A DNA stretch of 5,746 nucleotides, from assembly GCA_946481625.1 (NCBI GenBank), contig CAMLOZ010000264.1:1-5746 (forward strand), read 5' to 3'. The notes under the pieces were generated by a model, which saw only the letters and a program-made list of their open reading frames with translations, was not told the DNA's origin and did no database searches. The translations under genes were made by a program, and so were the position numbers. Shown here one piece after another: positions 1 through 5,358 of this stretch (positions are counted from its first letter, which is position 1; each line of letters begins with the position of its first letter). The DNA comes from an uncultured Haloferula sp. (GTDB taxonomy: Bacteria; Verrucomicrobiota; Verrucomicrobiae; Verrucomicrobiales; Akkermansiaceae).

Positions 1-597
1 AACTTTCACATGGCGTCCCTCGACCAGTTCATAGCCGTAGCCATCCGAACCGATAACAGCCCCCGGTTGGACGATCACGCGATCCCCGAGGATACAGCGC
101 TCGCGCACCGAGACGTTCGCATAAATCAGGCAATCCCTGCCAACCCTCGCCTTCTCGCCGATCACGCAATTCGGGCCGATCTCCGTGCCCTCGCCGATCA
201 CGGCTCCTGCCATCACCACGGCCCCGGCATGCACCCGGACCTTCGCCGGATCCAACTCCGCCGATTCGTCCACCACCGCCCGGGCATGAATCCCCGGAGT
301 GAAGGACCGCGCTACCTCCGCCACGAAATGCTTCACCGCGAGGCCGAAGGCGAAGGAGGGATTGTCCGCCGCTATCAGCGCACAACCGTCCGGCCCTTCC
401 TCCACCCCGCGCGGCACGATCACCGCTCCGGCTTTCGTCACCAGATACTGGGACCGGTACTTCTCGTTGCCGAGGAAGGACAGCTCCGTGGCACCCGCCT
501 CGTCCAGCGAAGCGATACCATCGATCAAAAGATCGAGCCCGCCCCGGACGATGTCACCATCGACCAGACGGGCGAGCTCGGAAAGAGTCAGGGCCAC
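1..597 (-). CDS. lpxD: UDP-3-O-acylglucosamine N-acyltransferase LpxD (C-terminus beyond window)
   Basis: LpxD transfers the second 3-hydroxyacyl chain from acyl-ACP to the glucosamine nitrogen of UDP-3-O-acylglucosamine, an early cytoplasmic step of lipid A synthesis. The visible 199 residues begin with the LpxD N-terminal uridine-binding type domain: LTLSELARLVDG at 3-14, DGIASLDEA at 26-34, FLGNEKY at 41-47 and ADNPSFAF at 77-84. From about residue 100 a left-handed beta-helix of hexapeptide repeats follows (GAVIGEGTEIGPNCVIGEKA at 131-150). GSDGYGY at 183-189 matches the GADGFGY segment of the E. coli enzyme. Family members are about 340 residues, so about 40% is missing, including the expected catalytic histidine. 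I chose the GTG at 595-597 because the family similarity starts there and no ATG lies nearby upstream in frame; no clear Shine-Dalgarno precedes it. It lies 16 nt after ompH and is probably co-transcribed with it. The identification is firm; the start is less so. Confidence 0.93.
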   Translation of the reverse strand, partial: MALTLSELARLVDGDIVRGGLDLLIDGIASLDEAGATELSFLGNEKYRSQYLVTKAGAVIVPRGVEEGPDGCALIAADNPSFAFGLAVKHFVAEVARSFTPGIHARAVVDESAELDPAKVRVHAGAVVMAGAVIGEGTEIGPNCVIGEKARVGRDCLIYANVSVRERCILGDRVIVQPGAVIGSDGYGYELVEGRHVKV

Positions 598-613
598 CGG
601 ATTACGGCTTGAA

Positions 614-1252
614 TCACTCGCCCGGAGCGGGAGCGGGGGCCGGAGCAGGCGTTTCCTCGGAAGGCTTGCTTTCGGCGGGTGCGTCCTTGTTCAGCTCCTT
701 GAGCAGCACGGCGGTGATGTCGGTCGCGTCCTTCGTGTAGAGGAAGAACGGCACCTGCGAGGTGCTGAGGCCGGACTTGTCGAAAACATAGTCGAAGTCC
801 TCGGCCTTGGCCTTCTCTTCGACCAGTTTGCGGATCTCCTCGAGGATGCCCTTCATGCGCTGGACCATCTTCTCGTTGAGGCCCTGGTTGCGGCGCTGGA
901 GGAACTCGCGGCGTTCGCGGTCGAGCGCGATGCCCTCCTGCTGCTTCACGTTCCATTCGTTGAAGACCGTCTGCTTCTTGGAATCCGCGATCGAGGGATC
1001 TTCGAACTGCTTGCGCATGTTCTGCAACTCGGTGTCGAGCTGGCGGATCCGGTCGAGCCGCTCGTTGTTGTCCTTCTGGATCTTGGCCCGCTCGACGTTG
1101 ATCTCCTTCTGCGCCTCGTTCGTGCGATGGTATTCCTTGAAAAGCTGCTGCATGTCGACCGTGGCGATCTTCAGCTTGCCTTCCTGAGCCGCGGCGGTCC
1201 CGCACAAGGCGAAGGCGGCTACGAGGGCGGTGATACGGCGGATAATGGTCAT
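614..1252 (-). CDS. skp: OmpH/Skp-family periplasmic chaperone
   Basis: The 212-residue protein is a secreted chaperone of the OmpH/Skp family, which holds unfolded outer-membrane proteins in the periplasm as a trimer with coiled-coil tentacles. Residues 1-22 are a signal peptide: RR at 5-6, a hydrophobic core ITALVAAFAL, and a likely cut after TAAA, before Gln23. The strand KIATVDMQQLFKEY (28-41) is the family's first beta strand. Residues 42-150 are almost entirely charged, heptad-like helix (QKEINVERAKIQ, RIRQLDTELQNMRKQF). FDYVFDKSG at 153-161 and DITAVLLKELN at 178-188 match the closing strand and helix. A Pro/Ala-rich acidic tail (189-212, with APAPAPAPGE at the end) is extra; E. coli Skp is about 160 residues. 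An AAGGGG at 1264-1269 (minus strand) lies 11 nt before the ATG and may serve as ribosome-binding site. It precedes lpxD as in many Gram-negatives, but bamA is absent upstream. Confidence 0.92.
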   Translation of the reverse strand: MTIIRRITALVAAFALCGTAAAQEGKLKIATVDMQQLFKEYHRTNEAQKEINVERAKIQKDNNERLDRIRQLDTELQNMRKQFEDPSIADSKKQTVFNEWNVKQQEGIALDRERREFLQRRNQGLNEKMVQRMKGILEEIRKLVEEKAKAEDFDYVFDKSGLSTSQVPFFLYTKDATDITAVLLKELNKDAPAESKPSEETPAPAPAPAPGE

Positions 1253-1362
1253 GAATGGAGGTTCCCCTTGGGATTGGGAGGACGTTGAACCGAAAATCCG
1301 GGAGCGTCAACGCCCCATCCGGCCCTTGCGGAAGCAGGTCCCGCGGACAATCTTCGGCCGCC
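1253..1362. promoter_or_regulatory. Divergent intergenic region between skp and panC
   Basis: This 110-nt gap separates the minus-strand skp-lpxD pair from plus-strand panC, so it must hold the skp promoter and probably the panC promoter. On the minus strand TTGACG (1305-1310) is a 5/6 match to a sigma-70 -35 box, with CAACGT (1282-1287) 17 nt further on, a poor -10 match. No good plus-strand promoter pair was seen. The region also contains an inverted repeat (listed separately) and two direct copies of ATCCGG (1296-1301 and 1317-1322), 21 bp apart. The presence of a promoter is inferred from gene orientation; the specific boxes are weak. Confidence 0.5.
1283..1312. repeat. Inverted repeat CGTTGA-N18-TCAACG in divergent promoter region
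   Basis: CGTTGA at 1283-1288 and TCAACG at 1307-1312 are perfect 6-bp inverted arms around an 18-nt spacer. Two further pairs (1280/1315 and 1281/1314) extend the arms after one mismatch. The right arm overlaps the candidate -35 box of skp, and the left arm overlaps the candidate -10. This could be a repressor site, but a 6-bp dyad can arise by chance and I recognise no regulator consensus. Confidence 0.3.
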
Positions 1363-2208
1363 ATGCGCACCGCCGCCACCGCCCCGGACCTCCGCCGCGA
1401 AATCGCCTCCCTGCCCCGCCCGCTCCTGCTTGTGCCGACCATGGGAGCCCTGCACGAAGGCCACCTCGCCCTCGTCCGCCGCGCCCGTGAAGCGGCGGGA
1501 GCAACCGGCACTGTCGCGGTCTCCATCTTCGTCAATCCAATCCAGTTCGACCGCCCCGGCGACCTCGCCGCCTACCCGAAGCCGCTCGAAGACGACCTCG
1601 AACAATGCCGCCAGGCTGGCGTCGATCTCGCTTTCACCCCGGAAACCGCGGCCATGTACTTCCCCGACCGCTCGATCACCGTGACGGAATCGCTACTCTC
1701 CGCCCACCTCTGCGGTGCCACCCGCCCCGGCCACTTCGACGGCGTCTGCACCGTGGTTCTGAAGCTCTTCAACCTCTTCCAGCCGGATGCCGCCGTCTTC
1801 GGCGAGAAGGACGTGCAACAGCTCGCGATCCTCCGCCGCATGGTCCGGGACCTCGACGTTCCGGTCGAGATCATCGGCTACCCCACCGTCCGGGAGCCCG
1901 ACGGCTTGGCGATGTCCTCTCGCAATGTCCGCCTCACCCCCGAGCACCGCGCCGATGCCCCCCGCATCCGCCGGGCCCTCGACGGAGCCCGCTCCCTCCT
2001 CCAGTTCGGCGAACGCGCCGCCGCCCCCTACCTCGCCGCCGCCCGCAAGCACCTTGAGGATTCCCCCTACCTCCGCATCGACTACCTCGAACTCGTCGAT
2101 GCCGAGACCCTCCAACCCGTCGGCCACATCAAGAAGCCGGCAGTCCTCGCCACCGCGGTTTTCTACGGCGATGTCAGGCTGATCGACCATGTCACGCTCC
2201 TTCCCTGA
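1363..2208 (+). CDS. panC: Pantothenate synthetase (pantoate--beta-alanine ligase)
   Basis: PanC joins pantoate to beta-alanine using ATP, through a pantoyl-adenylate intermediate, giving pantothenate for coenzyme A synthesis in the cytoplasm. The 281 residues equal the family's usual length. Visible signatures are PTMGALHEGH (25-34; the HxGH nucleotide-binding motif at His31/His34), FVNPIQFD (56-63; pantoate-binding Gln61), LCGATRPGHFDGV (116-128), FGEKDVQQL (146-154; Lys149, Asp150, Gln153) and MSSRN (184-188; the KMSKS-like loop). All the catalytic and binding residues known from the M. tuberculosis enzyme that I could place are present. The frame is open back to an ATG at 1255, but those 36 extra residues lack PanC character and would run into the skp leader, so I use the ATG at 1363. 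No clear Shine-Dalgarno precedes it. Neither panB nor panD is adjacent. Codons are strongly C/G-ending. Confidence 0.96.
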   Translation: MRTAATAPDLRREIASLPRPLLLVPTMGALHEGHLALVRRAREAAGATGTVAVSIFVNPIQFDRPGDLAAYPKPLEDDLEQCRQAGVDLAFTPETAAMYFPDRSITVTESLLSAHLCGATRPGHFDGVCTVVLKLFNLFQPDAAVFGEKDVQQLAILRRMVRDLDVPVEIIGYPTVREPDGLAMSSRNVRLTPEHRADAPRIRRALDGARSLLQFGERAAAPYLAAARKHLEDSPYLRIDYLELVDAETLQPVGHIKKPAVLATAVFYGDVRLIDHVTLLP

Positions 2209-2247
2209 GGAGAGCTTTGACACCGTCCACGTCCCCCGGAAAAGATC

Positions 2248-2268
2248 ATGGCCACACGCCCGCCATGA
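2248..2268 (+). other. Possible 6-codon upstream ORF overlapping the hydrolase start
   Basis: An ATG at 2248 opens a six-codon reading frame (MATRPP) whose TGA at 2266-2268 overlaps the hydrolase ATG at 2265-2267 as ATGA. A purine run, GGAAAAGA (2238-2245), lies just before this ATG with GGA 7 nt away, whereas the hydrolase ATG has no Shine-Dalgarno within reach. The arrangement would allow translational coupling by termination and re-initiation. It may also be chance, since such a short frame has no coding evidence. Confidence 0.2.
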
Positions 2269-3650
2269 AATTTCTCTCCCTTTGCCTATTGCTTGCCACC
2301 ACCGCGTCGGTCCTTGCGGAGGTCCGGGTCCGCGAGTTCAAGTCGGCACGCGGCGGCAGGGTGTGGATCTACAAACCCGATGCGAAGCCTACCGAAAAGC
2401 TTCCTTGCGTTCTGATCGCCGCGGCAGGCTCGAACCTCGTCACCGGCATGCTGTTGAGCGAGGAAGACCGGCCGGAACACCAACCCTACGCCGAAGCCGG
2501 CTTTGTGGTCGCCGCCTATGATGTGAGCGGCCCCCCTCCCGAAGACGAATCCGACGAAGAGAAGCTGCTCGAGTCACTGAAGGCCTATTTCAAAAGTGAC
2601 TTCGGCACGGCCGATGCCATGGCTGCCCTAGACTTGGCCCAGGAAAAAGTAACACAGATCGACCCCCGCCGGATCTACGTGGCAGGCCACAGTTCCGCCG
2701 GCACATTGGCCCTCCAAGTCGCGGCGGCCTTCGGACAGATCCAAGGTGCTGCGGTTTACGCCCCCGTGGTGGACTTGGAGGAACAGATCGGAAAGCAACA
2801 GATCGAGTCAATCAATGGAGAGGTCATGGGGTTCCGCCGCATCCTCGGCTATTCCCCCAAGAACCACTGGGACATCCAGCAATCACCGCTTTTTCTTTTC
2901 CATGCAAAGGACGACCGGAAGCCATGGGTCGAAGCGATCGAGAAGTTCCATCTTGCCTTGGAGAAAGCGAAGGCACCCCATGAATACGTCGTGGTGGACT
3001 CCGGCGGACACTACGACTCGATGATCGAAGTCGGTCTTCCCCGCGGCGTCGAATGGCTCAAGAAACTGGACGCCACCGTGGCAGCGTCCAAGCCCCGGCC
3101 CGGAACACAGCCGCTTGACGTTTCCCCGGGAATGGAGATCGAGTTCAAGGACAATGGCATCCACCTCGACAAATTCCTCTTCCTGCCGGGCAAAACCACT
3201 CGCGCCGAACTGGTCGCCGCACTTGGCGAACCGGACCGCAGCGTTCGCGTGTTCCTGTTCGGGTCCGACACGGTCATGCTCTACTACGATGCCGCCGGGC
3301 TGGAGTTCACATTCAAGTCGGCAGTCCAGCAGGACACTCTCCTTCCACGGCGGGAGTCGCCCTTGGAGTTGCTGATCCATTTCCGGCCTTCCGGCAACTA
3401 CAGCCCGCGCAAAGCTTTCCCGGGAAAGGTCGTCATCCGCGGTGTTGAAATCCGAGCCGGTGTCACGGAAGGCAAAGTCGCCGCTGATCTGAAACCGAAA
3501 TTCACCAAGGAGGAAGCCGCCATCGGCAACAACTCTTCCTCCATTCGCCGCTTCGCGAAGAGCTACACGACCTTCAGCGGAGGGAAGGCGGGGGAATTGA
3601 AAGACGATCCCGTGGACTACATTTTCTGCGCCAGGCCCATGCCGGAGTGA
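2265..3650 (+). CDS. Secreted alpha/beta-hydrolase with an uncharacterised C-terminal domain
   Basis: This 461-residue protein is exported and probably hydrolyses an ester or peptide bond outside the cytoplasm; the substrate is unknown. Residues 1-18 are a signal peptide (MKFLSLCLLLATTASVLA, cut before Glu19). An alpha/beta-hydrolase fold follows at about 20-270. RVWIYKPDA (32-40) is an early strand and IYVAGHSSAG (137-146) is the nucleophile elbow with Ser143 the likely nucleophile. FHAKDD (212-217) supplies the acid, and SGGHYDSM (246-253) holds His249. The order suits dienelactone-hydrolase or prolyl-oligopeptidase-like enzymes. The elbow is GHSSA rather than the classical GxSxG. After a Pro-rich linker (275-287), residues 288-461 form a separate domain with LVAALGEPDRS (316-326) and LYYDAAGLEF (339-348), which I cannot name with certainty. 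The start is set by the signal peptide; an in-frame TTG at 2217 would put 16 polar residues before it. The gene lies 56 nt after panC and 80 nt before nadB. Codon use looks less extreme than in panC. Confidence 0.85.
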   Translation: MKFLSLCLLLATTASVLAEVRVREFKSARGGRVWIYKPDAKPTEKLPCVLIAAAGSNLVTGMLLSEEDRPEHQPYAEAGFVVAAYDVSGPPPEDESDEEKLLESLKAYFKSDFGTADAMAALDLAQEKVTQIDPRRIYVAGHSSAGTLALQVAAAFGQIQGAAVYAPVVDLEEQIGKQQIESINGEVMGFRRILGYSPKNHWDIQQSPLFLFHAKDDRKPWVEAIEKFHLALEKAKAPHEYVVVDSGGHYDSMIEVGLPRGVEWLKKLDATVAASKPRPGTQPLDVSPGMEIEFKDNGIHLDKFLFLPGKTTRAELVAALGEPDRSVRVFLFGSDTVMLYYDAAGLEFTFKSAVQQDTLLPRRESPLELLIHFRPSGNYSPRKAFPGKVVIRGVEIRAGVTEGKVAADLKPKFTKEEAAIGNNSSSIRRFAKSYTTFSGGKAGELKDDPVDYIFCARPMPE

Positions 3651-3651
3651 T

Positions 3652-3695
3652 AACCAACCTTGGTTTTCTGCCAAGGCAGGGCGGAATTTAGCCTT
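3652..3695 (+). terminator. Overlapping small inverted repeats between hydrolase and nadB (possible weak terminator)
   Basis: Directly after the hydrolase stop codon, three short self-complementary pairings overlap. AACCAA (3652-3657) can pair with TTGGTT (3660-3665), CCTTGG (3658-3663) with CCAAGG (3671-3676), and AAGGC (3673-3677) with GCCTT (3691-3695), the last followed by two more T. Only some can form at once. Stems are 5-6 bp and the T-run is short (TTTT at 3694-3697, half of it inside the stem), so termination would be weak. No ribosome-binding site or good promoter is visible in the rest of this 80-nt gap. Confidence 0.3.
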
Positions 3696-3730
3696 TTCGT
3701 CACCTTCGCTGCCGCCATCCTGCCGCTTCC

Positions 3731-5344
3731 ATGACGTGCGACTTCCTGGTGATCGGCGCAGGCATAGCCGGTCTCTCCTTTGCGATCCGGGCTGCCGCCC
3801 ATGGCTCCGTGATCGTCCTGACCAAGGGCACTGCCTACGATTCGAACACCGCATGGGCCCAGGGCGGGATCGCCTCGGTTCTCCCCGAAGGTCTCCGCGA
3901 CGAAGGCGACTCGGTCGAGCTCCACATCGCCGACACCCTCGATGCCGGCGCCGGCCTGTGTAAGGAGGACATCGTCCGCACCATCATCACCGAGGGAGCC
4001 GCCACCATCGATGACCTCACCGGGCATGGCGTGAAGTTCGATCGCGAGAACAGCCACTTCGCGCTGGGCAAGGAAGGCGGCCACTCGAAGCGCCGCATCC
4101 TCCACGCCCGCGACACCACCGGCCGCGAAATCGCGGAGTCGCTCGTCGAGGTCGCCCGCAAGACTCCAAACCTGACCCTGCTGGAGCACCACTTCGCCAT
4201 CGACCTCATCACCACTGGCAAGCTCGGCATGGTCACGGAGGACCGGGTTCTCGGGGCATACGTGCTCGAAACGAAGACCGGCGAGGTGAAGATCTTCCGC
4301 TCCGACCGCGTCCTGCTCGCCACCGGCGGCTGCGGCAAGGTTTACCTCTATACCACCAATCCCGATTCCTCGACCGGCGACGGGGTGGCGATGGCCTGGC
4401 GGGCCGGAGCGAACGTGGCGAACATGGAGTTCATCCAGTTCCACCCCACCTGCTTCTACAATCCGGGGGCCGTCGGCGCGGAGGCCCGCTCCTTCCTCGT
4501 CAGCGAGGCCGTGCGCGGCGAGGGGGCGATCCTGATCAACGCGCGGGGCGAGGACTTCACGAAGAAGGCCGACCCCCGCGGCTCGCTGGCCCCCCGCGAC
4601 ATCGTCGCCCGGGCGATCGACCGCGAGATTAAGCGGACCGGTGCGCCCTGCGTTTACCTGGACGTGACTCACAAGCCGCCGGGCTTCATGCGCGAGCGCT
4701 TCCCCTTCATTTACGAGAAGCTGCTGGCCTTCGGCTTGGACTGCGAAAAACAGCCGATTCCGGTTGTGCCGGCCGCCCACTACCAGTGCGGGGGGGTGGT
4801 CACGGACGTGAACGGCAAGACCTCCATCCGCGGGCTCTATGCCGTCGGCGAGGTCGCATGCACCGGCCTTCACGGCGCTAACCGATTGGCTTCCAATTCC
4901 TTGCTGGAGGGAAACGTCACCGCCCGCCGGGCCTTGGACGACATCCTGCACCACTACGGCGTGGAGAAGAACGGCGAGGAACTTGTCGATATCCCCGGCT
5001 GGCACCACGGCGACGTCACCGCGCCGGACGAACTGGTGGTGATTTACCACAATTGGGACGAACTCCGCCGCCTGATGTGGGACTACGTTTCCATCGTCCG
5101 AACCGACAACCGCCTCCGCCGCGCGGCCACGCGATTGCGTAATTTGAAGAAGGAGGTCCGCGAGTTCTACTGGGGGCACCGCGTCACCGCCGATATTCTT
5201 GAGTTGCGCAACCTCGTCGCAGTCGCTTCTCTGGTCGTCGACTGCGCGATACGACGCCGGGAATCCAGAGGCCTCCACTACACCTTGGACTACCCGGCTA
5301 CCGACGAAAGATTTCTCAGGGATACCGTCCTCCGGCGGTTTTAA
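3731..5344 (+). CDS. nadB: L-aspartate oxidase
   Basis: NadB is a cytoplasmic FAD enzyme that oxidises L-aspartate to iminoaspartate, which NadA then condenses with dihydroxyacetone phosphate to quinolinate in de novo NAD synthesis. Its 537 residues are typical of the family. IGAGIAG (8-14) is the dinucleotide-binding loop and NTAWAQGGIA (39-48) is a hallmark FAD/substrate segment. EGGHSKRRILHA (115-126), FHPT with His238, DPRGSLAPRDIVARA with Arg289, HYQCGG with His350, and GANRLASNSLLE with Arg385 correspond to E. coli active-site residues Glu121, His244, Arg290, His351 and Arg386. Residues 430-537 form the helical C-terminal domain, with RLRRAATRLRNL and RNLVAVASLVV. The aspartate-oxidase pattern and free-standing gene argue against succinate dehydrogenase or fumarate reductase flavoprotein. 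The ATG at 3731 sits immediately before the flavin-binding strand, and the 25 nt before it are pyrimidine-rich with no Shine-Dalgarno. Neither nadA nor nadC is adjacent. Confidence 0.96.
   Translation: MTCDFLVIGAGIAGLSFAIRAAAHGSVIVLTKGTAYDSNTAWAQGGIASVLPEGLRDEGDSVELHIADTLDAGAGLCKEDIVRTIITEGAATIDDLTGHGVKFDRENSHFALGKEGGHSKRRILHARDTTGREIAESLVEVARKTPNLTLLEHHFAIDLITTGKLGMVTEDRVLGAYVLETKTGEVKIFRSDRVLLATGGCGKVYLYTTNPDSSTGDGVAMAWRAGANVANMEFIQFHPTCFYNPGAVGAEARSFLVSEAVRGEGAILINARGEDFTKKADPRGSLAPRDIVARAIDREIKRTGAPCVYLDVTHKPPGFMRERFPFIYEKLLAFGLDCEKQPIPVVPAAHYQCGGVVTDVNGKTSIRGLYAVGEVACTGLHGANRLASNSLLEGNVTARRALDDILHHYGVEKNGEELVDIPGWHHGDVTAPDELVVIYHNWDELRRLMWDYVSIVRTDNRLRRAATRLRNLKKEVREFYWGHRVTADILELRNLVAVASLVVDCAIRRRESRGLHYTLDYPATDERFLRDTVLRRF
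5324..5342 (+). terminator. Weak hairpin plus short T-run at the end of nadB
   Basis: ACCGTC (5324-5329) and GGCGGT (5334-5339) can form a 6-bp RNA stem with one G-U pair around a CTCC loop, followed by three U (5340-5342). The structure lies within the last codons of nadB and runs into its TAA. It could be a leaky terminator or attenuator between nadB and the next gene, 14 nt downstream. The U-run is too short for confident intrinsic termination. Confidence 0.25.
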
Positions 5345-5358
5345 AAAGCAAACGAAAG

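Noticed and set aside
1199..1206. Cys17 in the Skp signal peptide as a lipoprotein site.
   Set aside because: The preceding residues Phe-Ala-Leu do not fit a lipobox, and a normal AAA cleavage site follows.
299..1288. Plus-strand open frame of 329 codons antisense to lpxD and skp.
   Set aside because: The product is a Leu/Val repeat mirror of the skp coiled coil, with no family resemblance. The minus-strand genes explain the region.
1255..1362. Upstream ATG extension of panC by 36 residues.
   Set aside because: The extension has no PanC similarity, would make the protein longer than the family, and covers the divergent promoter region.
588..1535. Minus-strand open frame of 315 codons across skp, the intergenic region and the start of panC.
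   Set aside because: It is out of frame with skp, is Arg/Pro/Gly-rich and crosses two well-supported genes, so it is a shadow frame.
2217..2246. TTGACA at 2217-2222 as a -35 box with AAAGAT 18 nt downstream, as promoter of the hydrolase.
   Set aside because: The -35 is perfect but the -10 matches only 3 of 6 positions at a suboptimal spacing. In GC-rich DNA a lone TTGACA is weak evidence; possible but not listed as a feature.
3660..3734. A 24-codon TTG-initiated frame before nadB, ending in an ATGA overlap with its start.
   Set aside because: It needs a TTG start, has no ribosome-binding site, and the overlap alone is likely by chance.
2883..3854. Minus-strand open frame of 323 codons antisense to the hydrolase and the nadB start.
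   Set aside because: It overlaps two supported plus-strand genes and shows no domain or signal features.
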